From contig OY754327.1 in NCBI GenBank assembly GCA_963573305.1, positions 184,582,386 through 184,646,385 of the forward strand: a stretch of 64,000 nucleotides of DNA, read 5' to 3'. This document shows, one piece after another, positions 1-12,050 of this stretch (the first letter of the stretch is position 1; every line of letters starts with the position of its first letter). A program made the translations under genes and the position numbers. The stretch is from Pyrrhosoma nymphula. Its lineage: Eukaryota; Arthropoda; Insecta; Odonata; Coenagrionidae. A model generated the notes under the pieces. The model saw only the letters and a list, made by a program, of their open reading frames with translations, searched no databases and was not told where the DNA came from.

Positions 1-999
1 CATCCTTCACGATGGAAAATATAGAGAAGTATTTTGTCTGCCACCTCTTGATGACACGTTCTGCCGAGGGAATGAAACTGAAAATGAACGAGAATTTTTT
101 AACATCACGCCAATAACTCCTTATGTCATTTCGAAATATCAAATGCGTTATTTAAAATTGTGTTTTAAAAATGGAAAAGGTTGTAAGTGCCAGAAACTAA
201 AATTTTCAGAATTCAATAAAATAAGCTTCAACCCCGCACGGCTCTTGCACGGTGCTGACATCTTCCGACTGCTCTACAAACTAGGGAAAAATTTTCTGAC
301 ACTTAATACCTTGTCTATCTTATTACGCCTGGCTTGTACTTCACCTTTCACCGAAAAAGTCATTTTTTTATTTTTTTTGGCACTTACATCCTTTTCCATT
401 TTTACTACACAATTGACACATTTTGCATTTCCCCAGCCAAAATACTTAAAGGGGAGATTTAAAGTTGCGATGAGAATAAAAATAATCCGTATTGAAGATT
501 TTACCTTCCCCAAAGTGCTATTCACGAACCAGGCCATTGGTATTCATTCTGGTGACTCCTAAATACTGTGTGTTAGTCAAAGCCGTAAAAATCGTTCCCG
601 ACCATCGGAGGAAGGAAATATAGATGAAATGGAGATGATGCCTTCCCTTGCACGTTCTCTCATTCGCGAGCATACAGCAATTTGGGGAGGATGTTCGAAG
701 CAGAGGTGGATGCTTTGGAATCTTGTTTTCTTTAGACATACTTAATACTTCAGCTGGAATCGCGTTACAAGAAGAGCTTCCTCGATCTTCTCTTGTTCTG
801 CTGAACCCAATGAGACGGGGACGGGGCGAATACATCAGCACAACTTCTGATTACCCCTCCGTCCTCACCCAGCCATTCTAGTATAATGCAAGACTTTTTG
901 TCGATATGAGGGTGGGAGATCATCTTTCGTTGCATTTAAGTTACCTGTGAGATCGTATTTTATTATTAATTCACTATATTATCACTTTATGGGCAAACA
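1..999. other. Unassigned AT-rich DNA
   Basis: No recognisable gene. Short open frames exist on both strands (for example 143-562), but their translations have low-complexity composition, overlap each other in opposite directions and match no family I know. Confidence 0.5.
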
Positions 1000-1625
1000 G
1001 TGGACCAAAAAGTTTCGTTTTTAGCGGTGAAAACAGCATGGAGTGCGGATGGAGACATTTTTTTCCCTATTTCCGGTTTATTTTATAAAATCATCCCTAA
1101 AGACATGATTGAGATTGGCTTTTTCCTTTACTGGAAGCAGATTCCAGTGATTTTGTGTTTCAGCAAGACGGGGCTCCCCCCCATCGGCACCTCTCATGTC
1201 GTGCTCATCTTAATGAGACCTTTCCACAAAGATGGATTGGTCGATTTGCAAGGCTCGCCCTTCATCTGTGGCCTCCGAGGTCACCTGATCTCACACTATG
1301 TGATTCTTTTGTGGGAATATGTCAAGGGTCAATTCTTTGTGCCGTCATTGCCTACTAACAGCGAGAGATTGAAAGCACGCATAACTTTGGCTGTGAAGAC
1401 AGTAACTGCTGACATGCTTCACAGAGTGTGGGAGGAATTAGAATATCGACTTGATATTGTTCGGGTTACTCAAGGAGGCTTTATTGACCCTTTTTTATAT
1501 ATTTTTTCAACAAAAATAGAGAATGTATCGGTCATTTTAAGAGGTCACGCAGCTCTGAAGCTTGTACCATTTGAAAAATACAGATCTTTGAAACCGACGC
1601 ATTCTATTGTAATCACCCTGTAGGT
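1000..1625 (+). pseudogene. Mariner-family transposase, C-terminal relic
   Basis: This is the C-terminal half of a mariner-type DDE/D transposase, the enzyme that cuts and pastes its own element at TA sites. One frame (1155-1358) reads QQDGAPPH, then LNETFPQRWIGR, then WPPRSPDLT, the signature around the second and third catalytic acids. A +1 shift near 1340 moves the reading into the frame of 1000-1623, where DMLHRVWEELEYRLDIVRVT gives the usual C-terminal helix. The segment ends at 1614-1622 with CACCCTGTA, a typical inverted terminus, so the 3' end of the element is probably present. The N-terminal DNA-binding domain and the 5' terminus are missing, so it cannot be active. Family assignment is firm; the subfamily is not resolved. 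Confidence 0.85.
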
Positions 1626-1716
1626 TGCAAAACGGAGAGATTCGTAAAATCACTTTTTCACCGGATAACAAGAATCCGCAATAGAACGGATGGATGTCTT
1701 TACGAAATAACTATTC

Positions 1717-1947
1717 TTGCTGGGTAGATTAGAATTGGTACTCTTGGTTAAAAAGATAATGATTATTCATCGAATAAAGACAGCAGAAGAGGATGGAAAC
1801 GTAGCAGAATCAATCGAAGAGAGATGGCAAGATATCAAAAGAGGAATTATGAACGCAGCTGAGAGGAGAAAGAAGGAAAACTGTGAATCGCAAGCAATGG
1901 TTTACACAGGGAATCCTGGACCTAATAGAGGGAAGGGGGTAAAGTAA
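1717..1947 (+). pseudogene. Possible RTE-like LINE fragment (linker region)
   Basis: An open frame contains EERWQDIKRGIMNAAE, which resembles the segment between endonuclease and reverse transcriptase in RTE-like LINEs, where a tryptophan-containing helix is followed by an alanine-rich stretch. The better preserved LINE at 43960-47165 has a comparable segment (IHEAAYESLG). The match is short and no flanking endonuclease or polymerase motifs are visible, so an accidental frame is possible. Confidence 0.3.
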
Positions 1948-3689
1948 ATTGGACCGCAAAAAGGAAAATCGTCAATTCCTCCATCTGTATGTGTGAAGAG
2001 TTATTGTAAAGTTAAATTTTTATTCCATAAAATGCTAATTTTACCATTTATTCATTATTTATAACAATTTATAATGATATAGAAATATTTTTACCATTAT
2101 TGTATTCAAACACAACTATTACATTGGAATTAAGCACATTTGCCTCAAATAATTAAACACATTTTCCACAAGTAGATTTCTTACGTCCTTTTGCACCTAC
2201 GCATTGCTCATGATACCAGTTATATATTAAATTTCATGGAGAAATTGGAACAGGAAAAAACATTTTGTGGCTGGCAATATCTTCATTACATTTAATGCAC
2301 TTTATCCAGTGTCCTAACTGTGACGAATTCAGTGAATTATAAGACTAGAACCCACAAAGCGTGTCATCAGTTGAATCTCCCCCATTATCATATTTGTCTT
2401 CCCTGTCACAATATGATTCATTGAATAAGTTTATAGAAGTGTATCTATCTATCTAGTGTTCTTTATATTTCTTCCGTAATAAATAAAAATAATATAACGG
2501 CTGATAATATTTTCATTCGAGAAATTTGTTTCTGTGACCTATTTATATATAGACTCTCAACCTCTAATCTGGCGTTGGCAATAATTTATGGAAAGACCTA
2601 ATCAAAGTGTTGAACGATTCATCCGTTGTCTGTGAGAGTGGAGAAGTTGATTTTGTGTGTGTTATTTTCTCATCAAGCGAATTAAAATTCTTCCTCCACG
2701 ACATCATATCCCTCCTCTGCACTCCGAAGCCGATGTCACAGAACCTGTCCTCTCAAAAGCCTCTTGTTCCGCTGTGAAGACAGTGTTTCTTCCCCTACTT
2801 GTCTTCCATTAGTCTTTATCGGCTTTTATTCTACGATAGAGGCACGCTCGGGGAATTTGAGAAAGTTCAGCAGAATACTCCACGCTACTCCCTTATCTGA
2901 TCTTCTTCACCTTCTTATTTCCTCTGGTCGATTTTCCGCCAGCACCGCCTGCCCATCTCCATCGAAAAGGAAAAGTGTTAACGGTGAGATAGCATTGTCA
3001 CTGACTTGAAAAATAGAAATAAAGTAGAAATGAAAAAGTCCTATTCTAAATATCCATTTACTAAACACTTTTTCTGCTCTCAGTACCCCAATAAAAGATT
3101 TTATCCTTAATTTATTCCCTTTCCCGCAGAATAAGCAACAGCTCCTACATGCCTGAAATTTTAAAACACTAAACGCTGAGTAATGTAGAATCAATGGGCA
3201 CCATTTTCAGTTAGAAACGTTTAGTATCCACTCGCAACCTTCCAACACGAAATGTAAATATTTTCGTCCGATATTTTATTTATTTGAAAAAATCTTGTAC
3301 ATTATCAGTAATATTGCATTTATATTCGTACTATGTGGCCATATAGGTTTCAAATAATTAATGCCTGAAAACTGTTATTGTGATGTGATGGAATTTCCTC
3401 AAACTATCACGGAATATCCGTTTAAGAATTTGTTCTCGAAGTCACTTTAATACACGGAAGTGGCCAGATATATACGGCTTTCTTAACACGGACACTTAGA
3501 ATTCGGGTGCGAGATAATGCCCGTAGAACCGTAGAGTAGAACCGTAAATTCGAGATTGATACAATGTCGCTAGATAGATACTAGGTAGGATAATTAATAC
3601 ATTACAAGATGGAATCCCGTAATAGTTCTCCTGACTGGTTTTTGGCCTGCGCCTAGCGCCAGGGGGAGCGTGCGAGGTTCTGATTTGTG
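1948..3689. other. Unassigned AT-rich DNA
   Basis: No gene, tRNA or clear element ends were found. Short open frames at 2764-3009 and 2907-3194 overlap in opposite directions and have no recognisable content. Confidence 0.5.
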
Positions 3690-3780
3690 CTGGGACGAGT
3701 GCTGCATGCCTGGTGTGGAATCACCCCGTGCCACACACCCTAGTGGTGGCTTGCACGGTACTTCGTAGATGTAGATGTAA
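3690..3780 (+). repeat. 5'-truncated LINE 3' end with TGTAGA tail
   Basis: The motif CCACACACCCTAGTGGTGGC is followed by GTAGATGTAGATGTA. The same CCRCACRCC...TGTAGATGTAG ending follows the LINE reverse transcriptase C-terminus at 52571-53040 and occurs inverted at about 18290 and 27600. It is read here as a dead-on-arrival 3' terminus of that LINE family. Confidence 0.6.
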
Positions 3781-4499
3781 ATATTTCGTGAAACTGTTGC
3801 AGCGAATTTTTTCTTAATATTTATTGAATTATACAGCTTAAATATTCTAATATATTGGTAGCTAACTTTTTTCACCTGTAACTTGTACTTTTCACCTCAA
3901 TTAATTCTTTGGAGTGGTTGGATTGTGAATTGAATTGATTAAATCAGGCAAATATTGGTAGCATGAAGAGAAAAATTATAAATACAACCTCTTTCCTCCC
4001 TAAATTGGTTATTTCACTCAAGTAACAGAGTTCATTTGGGATAAGAAATGCAAGTTTTTAAATAACATTCACTCAAATGTTTTAAAAAGTATTAGGTGCT
4101 GTATTTCTTTTTCGAAATAACGAGTAAGCAAGCATTTAGAAAATATCAGTAGTATGTTTACTTACGTTTCAGTTTCAGAAGACACGTATCAAGGTTTCTG
4201 TGCAGTTGAGAGTGATGTAATGCTTCGCACACGACATGCGGCTGGGGAATGAACACTCAAAGAAGACTTGTCCTTTTCACCCAGCGGCGTATTCTGATAT
4301 CATAGGACAAAACCAAATGCTATGCAATGCACGAAAAATTAAAAAAATGGGGTATCTATGGGGTAATGGGGTAAAATGGGGTATATTTCACTTCCAGCGA
4401 ATAAAAAATAAAATCCAGCGACCACCATGTGTTACACCTATGCAAATTTTCTAGAGTTCCAATTTCCCACTTGCCTCTCGTAGACAGCCTGCACACAAC
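3781..4499. other. Unassigned AT-rich DNA
   Basis: No feature that can be supported. Confidence 0.5.
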
Positions 4500-5010
4500 A
4501 GTGTATCAAAAACTCGAAAACAGAGTGAATATAGCAGATGTATGAAATTATATGAAAAATGATCAGCGTTAAAGCAAGGAAGACCAAAGAAGAATGGATA
4601 AAAAATGTATGTGAAGAAACATAAGGCAATCTCTCCCTGGGAAAAGTTGAAGCTGCTTATAGATCTGTAAGGAGTAACTTACGAGACCGTATACTTAAAG
4701 GTAAGAGTTAAATTCGGAGTAGAGAACATTAAACTCTCATTGAAACTGATGATAAAGAGAAGAGATGGAAAGAGTATCTGGAGAAACTTTACAGTGGCAA
4801 ATCATTGAATGGAAAGATGGAGGACGCTATGGATGAAGATGAAAAAGGACATCCCACGTAGCCGCACACTTAAAAGGACTTAAGAGAAGCGGCAGGAATT
4901 GATGAAACTCACTTGCAGTTTCTTAAGTATGCAGGAGTGCGGACATCGAATAAGCAATGCAGAATAGTGTGTGACAAATACTCAACAGGGCAATTGAATG
5001 GAATGCATGC
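4500..5010 (+). pseudogene. RTE-like LINE fragment upstream of reverse transcriptase
   Basis: Broken frames read KTKEEWIKNVCEE, then KRWKEYLEKLYSG, then LREAAGIDETHLQFLKYAG. This order (a basic linker, the RWKEYLEKLY motif, then the A-GID-L-LKYAG start of the reverse transcriptase fingers) is characteristic of RTE-like LINEs and matches the layout of the element at 43960-47165. Several in-frame stops and a loss of similarity after about 5000 show a dead, truncated copy. About 300 bp of further unassigned DNA follow to 5310. Confidence 0.6.
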
Positions 5011-6529
5011 AGATAGAACATGCGCAGGTTTGACGAGTGGAATCGTGCGAGGAGAGAGATAAGGATCTGCGGCAACGACAGATTTGTCCTGAGGCATTTC
5101 TTCTTCCCACTGAGCCTGGCTAAAGCGTTAGAGGTCTCCTTCGGATAGAAAATTGTGTTTTAAGTCATCTAGTAGCCCTTTCAGCTGGAAAGTGAATAGG
5201 AGAGAGGTGCAGCAAACTAATCTCTGGATTGGTGACAGCAGATCACGCCCAAATCTGGATATGCTAAGCATCATTAATGAATGCATCGAAAATGACATCG
5301 CAGCTTATGAAATATATCATTACATGTGAAAAATTAGAATAAGTACACCTAGCGACATTCATTAGCAAACGACGAGCTCATAGTGGCCTGTCCAGCGGAC
5401 AGTAAAGTGACTGATTCATCCGATTCCGATTTCGGTTGTGCTGGCGACTTTCCCGATCGCCAGAAGACGTGGAGGAGGCAACAGTGGTTGGCAATCTTCG
5501 GTGCGAGGCATGCCAATGCTAATGGACGGAAGGATTCCCTCCCTTGACACTAGAAGTAGACGCATTTTGCCCCCTTTTCAATTTTGTCAATCCATTACTT
5601 CTGATTGGTTCGTCCCTGCTCCTGTATACTTCTTGACCTTTATTTATTTTAGCCGGCAAATAGAATGCGAAAATAAGAACTTCAAAGCAGCCATATTTTT
5701 TGATGAACCTATCAGTGCCACTGGGGTAATGTTGGCTAACCCCAGGCTATTTCTTAGCCGGTATTATTGGAGTTTTGTCATTTTAAAATTGACTTTTATT
5801 GTCTTTTGTTAAAATACTTTTCTTTATAAATTTTTAAAAGGTTTTTAATAAATGATGATAATCGTTTACAAGTAATCAAGATACGAATTTATATATACGT
5901 ACACATAGTTATAATACTTTGATGGTATATGCTTAGTTTTAACTTCAAAATAGATACGTAAATATAGACCAATAGCATCTTAGATTTCCCTATGATTCTC
6001 TGGAATACCTTTTAACATGCAGGGAACAATACTTATGTTAAACGCACTTTGCTCTACTTTTGAGCAATGATCAATGAAAATGTGAAAAAGGCAAAGTGGA
6101 AATGGCAAATTATAGTATGTTAATGTAAACTACCATTCTTCCAAGAAAAGAATAAACAATAATGTGATAAGATAAGATAAAAGACATTTTCAAAACAATT
6201 TGCATATTATTTCCATTAAATATCTTAAATTTAAATTTAGGCAACGAAGTATTCCTAAAGGGTCAAACTGACTACTAATAGTTGTGCCACAAAGTCCTGT
6301 ACTTCTAGTTTTAAGACGGCTTTGTAACATGGAGGCAGCGAGTGCAGAGATATCGCAAATCGTATCAATACTATTCCGCTTAGGTACACATTATTTCCGG
6401 CTTATCCGCGGAGAAGAGCGGGACTATAAAGACATAATTAACCAGTTTATAGACTTTTTCACAATTATGTGCTTATTTTGGCTTATTTTTAAGTATATTT
6501 GGTAATTAAGTGTTGCCAGTTAGTAATTA
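5011..6529. other. Unassigned DNA
   Basis: No gene recognised. The open frame 5438-5812 has no known motif. The stretch 5820-6250 is very AT-rich and featureless. Confidence 0.5.
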
Positions 6530-6925
6530 AGCAAAGAATACTCCGAGTATAGGGCCCAGGAATAACTTAATTGAAGACAGCAATTTTGAAATGTCATCAT
6601 AAACAATAATCATGAAGCAGTAGTCGTTGCAGTAGTTAACTGCCGTAGTTTAAAAAATAAGATTCCAGAATTTCACCACCTTATTCATATCACGGAGTGT
6701 ACCGTCATTATTGACATAGAAAGTTGGCTGACAGACGATATTTCTTATAGTAAAATTTTTCCCAAATCGTTCAAAATTTATAGAAAAGATAGGTCCAACT
6801 GAACCGCAGGAGGAGTATTTATTGCTGTAAGGGATACCATCGTCATCCAAGCAGAATACGTCCCACAGACCAGCCTATAATCAGTATGGTGCTCAATTAG
6901 ATGCTCTAAATCAAATTTAGGGTAT
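6530..6925 (+). pseudogene. CR1/Jockey-like LINE endonuclease N-terminus
   Basis: The apurinic-type endonuclease of a non-LTR retrotransposon nicks target DNA to prime reverse transcription. Here the frame reads NCRSLKNKIPEF, then IESWLTDDI, then KIFPKSFKIYRKDR and GGVFIAV, which are the N-terminal motifs of that domain. The DNA is closely similar to the inverted copy at about 20400-20785, sharing for example the KSFxIYRKDRSN segment and the noncoding flank, so both belong to one LINE family. Isolated stops and the absence of the DNA-binding and catalytic C-terminal half show it is non-functional. Confidence 0.75.
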
Positions 6926-7054
6926 TTTTAACTTGATATCTATACTTTTATAAAAAAGTAATTTTACCTGTAATCTACTCCTCATTCACTTTGAGTAATC
7001 GTTATATTGTAGTAATCGTTACTTCTCAAAAACAAAATAGTTTTTTTTAGCTAA

Positions 7055-7560
7055 ATGTTTCCGACTATCGAATTTTTTGTCCATTCGAGATTCATTTCAA
7101 CAGCCTGTTACATTGTGAATACGTTTGAAACATTTGCAACCGTCAGCAGAAAGAAGGAGATGCGCCTGGGAAGAAGTATCGAGGTAGGCAAGGTCGTCCA
7201 GGAAAACGTTGAAAAGATATGGTCCAGGGACACAACCATGGGAAACCCCAGACGTTATCGGCAACTATTGAATAAGACGCCAAAATCCTCAGCGAGAGTT
7301 GGTGGGGCTGAAAGGAAGGAATTGAACAGATTGCCGTGCGAGTTCAATCGATGAATGAGTGCGTTAAGGAAAAGACTACGGCCAAGCAATTCGAAAGCTT
7401 TCGAAAAGTTGAGGTGGATGGCATCAAGCTATGTTTTATTGGAACTGACGGAATGGTGCTGAAATACTGCCAAGTTAGTCAGACAAGAGCAGCCCGGAAG
7501 GAAGCCATGTTGGTTGCTAAGAGAGAAAGGCAAACGCTAAGTTATAGAGCTAAACAAGAA
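7055..7560 (-). pseudogene. Jockey/CR1-like LINE reverse transcriptase fragment
   Basis: Reading the minus strand from about 7470 down, broken frames give DAIHLNFSKAFELLGRSLFL (fingers/palm motif, normally LDFSKAFD), then ITSGVSHGCVPGPYLFNVFL (normally SGVPQGSVLGPLLF) and, after DDLA, a degraded ADD box as LLLSADGCKCFKRI. This is the palm of a LINE reverse transcriptase. The second aspartate of the YADD/FADD box is replaced by glycine and at least one frameshift lies near 7340, so it is inactive. Confidence 0.75.
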
Positions 7561-8083
7561 TAATTGCCTCACAAACATAAGAAGGGATATACAGTAAAGA
7601 GATGCATAGTGAGAGACGTTATCCTTCGGACCATTTTTAAGGCATAGGAATGATATTAACTATTTTCCTCTGCGAAGGCAATGTGGGAACGGAAAAGCAG
7701 CGCTTTACTAGGAGAATTAGCAGAGAGGAAGGAATAGCAATTGCGTATGAATATGAGACTGAGTCCATTGGCCTGCAGAACGATGGACGGGGATTTTGGA
7801 GAGATAATCAAAATCTTCCTGGGGATCAGCCTGAATTTGGGATCGGGATTGGATATAAAATAGAAGGCGGGGGGGGAATGATGTTAGAAGGTGATGGGGA
7901 GGTTCAATTGATGCATAAAACAATCTGAAAAGGACTTCAGAAACACGTTCGGCCTCTGTAAACCCACAGAATTATAATGTTTCTAGGATACTTTTCAGGA
8001 ATCGGTGGATGAATACGGTGACGATTTACGAAAGTCCAGGATCGTTTTGAACTGTGAGTAATGGCTGAGAATTGAGTTGATAG

Positions 8084-8772
8084 TCATGGCGCGGATAAGC
8101 GATTTGGAGAAACGTCGGAGTTCGGAGAATGATCGTCGAGTGTTCTCGTTCTGGCAAGCTTCGTGTGTGCAGTTACCAAAAGAAAGTTTTTTGAAAGAGC
8201 GTGAATGACATCCGACTCAAAACAAGAGGAATGGGAATGAGGAGGTGGGGGAATGTTTTGTTTTTGGTTTGACGACAGGAAAAAATATTTAACGGCACTC
8301 TCTCGAGGACGGCGTTGACAAAATGCCCACAGCTGTTTCGGGGCACAAAGACTCTGATTAAAGTCGCCCAACAGACCTTTTAGTAAGGGTTTTAGGGGAG
8401 TTGGTTGAACCTTAACCTTTAAATCGGACGACAGAATCATGGTCCAAGTGGAAGACATTTCGCCGGGGGGGGGGAAGTGATTTTGACATGGGCAACGGTC
8501 GGGAGACAGAAGTCCAGCGTTGGGTGGGTGGTTGGTCTCGGGTTCCTACATTGATGATAGTGGTGAGATAAGCGAAGAGCACGTATAAAATTTTGGAGGA
8601 CAAAACAAGTGGTCATGTGGGTCAAGCGGTCTGCCACTCTTACGAAAGTCCCAGCGAATGGACAAACTGAGGTCCCTGACAAGAATAGTAGGGCCAATTT
8701 AATGACTCTGAACAGAGTGTCAAGACACTTTCCAATGATATAATATCGTGGGGATATACAATGCAACAGCAC
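8084..8772 (-). pseudogene. Possible upstream part of the same minus-strand LINE
   Basis: Overlapping minus-strand frames read VADRLTHMTTCFVLQNFIRALRLSH and further down GDFNQSLCAPKQLWAFCQRR. Position (directly 5' of the reverse transcriptase relic at 7055-7560 on the same strand) and the K-LW-FC pattern fit the endonuclease-to-RT linker of a Jockey-like LINE. There is no diagnostic catalytic motif, so the call rests mostly on context. The stretch 7561-8083 between the pieces shows nothing further. Confidence 0.25.
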
Positions 8773-9560
8773 AATGACTAGAATCAGCTCTGGAAGAGCT
8801 GAAGAGATGGGTGTCCACTCAAGTAAAAATAAATGCTAATTAGGTTTAAGGGAGATAAAGTTTATGGGGCATGCATTCCCAAAGGATGGTATAAAGCCAA
8901 ATTCAGTGAAAGTGACAGCCATTAAAAATAATCCAGCTCCAACAGTTTATAAGGAATTGCAGTGATTCAAGTTATTAGTGACATATTTGTCTAGGTTCAT
9001 TCAAAATGTGTCAGCTCCATGGAGAAACTATTTTTCAAAAGGTGTGATGTTTTGGGCTATCGCTCAAGATGGTTCATTTAAAAAATTAAAACAAGGAAGT
9101 AGTAATGAACGGCTATTATATTAATAATACATCGAGAAAGTTATTGTACCCTCGGTATTTACATCATCTGAGGGGATAGGAGCTGCCATCTTATGAAATG
9201 ATTTATCTAATGATTTGCAGCAAAATCACTCACCGATTGTCAGAAGGGATACGCACAAATAGAGAAAGAATTTATGGCAATCTTGTTCTGCTGAGAATAT
9301 TTTTTAGATTCCTAAATGGCAAAACATAGACAGTTAAGAGTGTTCACAAATCTTTCGAGAGCATTTTTTGCCAAATACTAGATGAATTTTTTTTACGCCC
9401 TAAAATAATGCTGATAAGAATCAAAAACTTTAGTATTGTGCTTTAGTACAGACCAGGAAAATTAATAGTTTTAGCTGACACTATCAAGGGTCACAGATAA
9501 GAATTTGAATTTGAACTCAGTGAAACAGAATGATAGTTTTCATCAAAGACAATTGGTCAA
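8760..9560 (+). pseudogene. Ty3/Gypsy-type LTR retrotransposon pol relic
   Basis: Broken frames read in the order expected for the end of a Ty3/Gypsy reverse transcriptase and the tethered RNase H: PKDGIKPNSVKVTAI, then LLVTYLSRFIQNVS, then QDGSFKKLKQ, then a degraded GIGAAIL, then KGYAQIEKEFMAIL. These match the GH-x-GI-P, YYRRFIPNFS, F-LK, DAS-GIGAVL and YS-IEKE-LAI blocks of the family. Multiple stops and frameshifts run throughout, and no LTRs, protease or integrase are convincing nearby, so this is a dead internal fragment. Confidence 0.65.
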
Positions 9561-9724
9561 AGACAATGTTAACATGAGTGCCACAAAAATGATGCAATTT
9601 GTCAGATGAGCAGTACAATCCACATATTACGTATGAAAGATGTAATTCGAAGAGATTGAACAAATTCATGGGTTGATGTCCTGGCAAAAAATATTTCTTT
9701 CTGGACTTGCAAGGGTGACTCGCA

Positions 9725-9769
9725 CATTCATCGATGATCCGGTGGTAACCACCAGATCAACGATGAATG
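9725..9769. repeat. Near-perfect 45-bp foldback hairpin
   Basis: The left arm starts CATTCATCGATGATCCGGTGG, written here as its first 21 bases less one (CATTCATCGATGATCCGGTG), and the right arm is its complement ending GATCAACGATGAATG, with TAA as the loop and two mismatches. It is too short to be a MITE and contains no coding sequence. The flanks 9560-9950 are otherwise unassigned. Confidence 0.75.
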
Positions 9770-9954
9770 TCTTTTTGTGTATTATTTAGTAAATTATCTT
9801 GTTCTCGGCGGTTTTTTGCTGTCCTTAATTTCTTCGAATGAGGAAACTAAAAAATAGAAGGGGCAACGGCTGTTGGCCTATAGCCAAAGGCCTTCGAATC
9901 TCTATTGAGCGAAACATTCTCCCGAAAAACATGCTTTGAACTAGTTAGTTAGAT

Positions 9955-10260
9955 TGTTGTTGGGGGGGCCTTCGTCAGGAGCCCGGGCACTTAGACCTTT
10001 CTTGGTCCATTGTGCCAACCCCATACCTGTCTGCCACTTGCAGACAGGGGACAAGAGCACCTCGGTAGAGGTATGAAGGATTGGCCTCCCCCTGCCTCAC
10101 CCCAGTACCAGGTATAGAGGATGTCCTCCCTCCAACCGGCCCGGTTTGGCCTGGCCTCTCAGGCCTGCCGGTATAGGTATGGAGGGAGTATCATCTCTCC
10201 ATCCATGCCTGGTTGAGGTATGGAGGAGGGTCACCCATCCAACCACCGTCCGGGCCCAAC
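9955..10260. other. GC-rich segment of unknown origin
   Basis: This stretch is clearly more GC-rich than its flanks and has several imperfect internal repeats of GGTATGGAGG and CCTCCCTCC type motifs. It could be a LINE 5' UTR or another repeat. No family recognised. Confidence 0.3.
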
Positions 10261-10629
10261 GTTGCTTTGAACTAAGTTTGGAATACGCCGTTTGGCACGA
10301 GCGCGTCTCTTTCCAGTTCTATTCTCCACTTCCTTTCAAAGTCTTCGTCAGTCTGTTGCCCATGTAAGAAATTATGCACATTTAGGAATTTATTTTAAAA
10401 TTAGTAACGAGAGAATCGGTAAAGTGAAAATTAATAAGGGAGAAGCATTCATCTCATCTGATGGCGAAATGAAACTCTCTCACAGTGGCCGTGAATATAG
10501 ATATTACACTCCCTCTCGCAAATATTTCCTCACAGCCGAGAGCCTCACCGCAAGAGGGTTTGCACGGCAAAGGCTCGCTACTCGTGAAGGCTCTTGAAAC
10601 CCTTGAACCCTTGAACGCTCCATTTACCC

Positions 10630-10990
10630 CTTATTCAAATCCTGTCGGTCCGCGCCACATCGACCATGCGGGCGGAGAAATGCATGCCGGGAGAGCGGAA
10701 GTGGACGCGTCCCGAGGGGTGGCAGCACTGGGCACGGAAGCTCCGATCGGCGCGCGAAGCGGCCCTCTTTATCGTCATGCATCGATCGCCGCGACATTTC
10801 TCCCCCTATCGGGAGAAGACGGGAGAAGAAGAACGAAAGAGATCGTGGAGGAGGCGACCCTTCTTCTCATGTTCTCCCCCCTTCTTCCCTCTGCCGCCGT
10901 CCAGAATGTTAGTAGGTGTGTGTGTGTGTGCTGTGCAGTGCAGGAGCGGCGGACTGCAGCACAAATGAGAGATGGAAAGGCATTTTAAAT
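10630..10990. promoter_or_regulatory. CpG-rich patch, possible promoter-like DNA
   Basis: CpG dinucleotides are dense (for example GGTCCGCGCCACATCGACC and CGATCGGCGCGCGAAGCGG), unlike the AT-rich surroundings, and a short TG repeat follows at 10916-10930. Long frames overlap on both strands because stop codons are rare in such DNA; none has recognisable content. It ends directly against the MITE copy at 11002. A host promoter or first exon is possible but unproven. Confidence 0.3.
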
Positions 10991-11001
10991 ACGGCACCGT
11001 G

Positions 11002-11563
11002 TTTAGGTGGTTTGAGCGAGATAGTTCCCTAGTCATAATGGACACCATATTAAAATTTAATTTTTTTATTTCAGTGTCTGTAAGAAGTAAGAAATAAATA
11101 TTGTAATATTAATGGAGCAAAGATATAATTATATATGACCAAAATTCTCAGTAATTAAATAAATAAAGCTACATAAGTCTCTAACTTGACTCATTATTTC
11201 CCACCGTACGGCTGAAAACCCTTCAAAACAGCAGGTTTTTTTGCGATTCTGTAAAAATTACTGCGGTGAGTAATAGATTATTTTTTATAAATAGTTGAGA
11301 AAACATTCACTCTATACACCGTTAGTTTTTTGACGAAATCTAGGTGCTAGAAGTTCCTAATTTGTTTAATAGTCTCCCTCTGGAGCGCACAGCCATAATC
11401 TATCCCATGTAAAACAGCTTATATTTTGTGGCAAGTTGCTCGAAAATTAGTTCGGTAAGGGGTTGATATTTTGATCCAATTGGAAAGATGGAGTTTTATC
11501 TTTAAAATGACGCCAAATTCATCAAATTCTAGGTGAAGTGATTTTTCGCTCAAACTACCTTAA
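11002..11563 (-). mobile_element. TTAA MITE (family M1), copy 1
   Basis: About 560 bp of noncoding DNA with inverted ends: the left terminus reads GGTGGTTTGAGCGAGATAG and the right terminus ends TTCGCTCAAACTACC followed by TTAA. It is the inverted counterpart of 53953-54509, similar along its whole length, including the shared blocks TTTGCGATTCTGTAAAAATTACTG and ACACCGTTAGTTTTTTGACG, given here only in part. The left target base pattern has drifted to TTTA. It encodes nothing and must have been moved by a transposase from elsewhere. TTAA duplications suggest a piggyBac- or Sola-type source, which I cannot resolve. Confidence 0.75.
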
Positions 11564-11591
11564 ACTACCTACCTTTGCTTTCGCATAGACT

Positions 11592-12050
11592 TACGGCCGT
11601 ATTCATAGATTCTATTCAACTTGCTCCTGCTGGTTGTTCCAAACACTCTACTGCCTTAAAACTGATGATCTCAGACCTGATCTCATGGAAATTATGGATA
11701 TCCATGATAAGAAAACCACCTTTGTTATTTCCACAAAACTTTATTACGCTGGCACGACGTGCGTTTCACCACACTGTGGCATACTCCAAAATACACAGGT
11801 GGAACTGTTTTCCTCAATCCTGGCAGACGCAGTGTGTCTGGATCAAATTGATAATGTTAATTATTCGTTCTTGATCTCCGACGCCGCGTTTCGGTGCACC
11901 GTTGTGCTTCACGAGGATTTTATTCAATGAAAGCGTACCTAAGGGTTGGTGAGGTGATTTCTGCGACTTAGAGCGTCGGAAAGAGAGCTTACCTACTACA
12001 CCTTTTGATATCGGGTAATCAGTATAAGGCCTTTGCTTTAAGTACATACA
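11592..12050 (+). repeat. Dispersed repeat family M2, copy 1
   Basis: Starts CGGCCGTATTCATAGATTC and is similar to the inverted segment 39430-40012 over several blocks, such as CACTCTACTGCC, then CTCAATCCTGGCAGACGC, then GTTGTGCTTCACGAGGATTT and GGTGAGGTGATTT. Open frames on both strands of the two copies are homologous to each other because the DNA is, not because of a protein. The terminus resembles that of the M3 repeats at 17276 and 40735, so this may be one end of a TIR element. Confidence 0.55.

Noticed and set aside
10485..10988. 167-codon plus-strand frame as a host exon
   Set aside because: Lies in a CpG-rich patch with open frames on both strands; no domain and no splice evidence.
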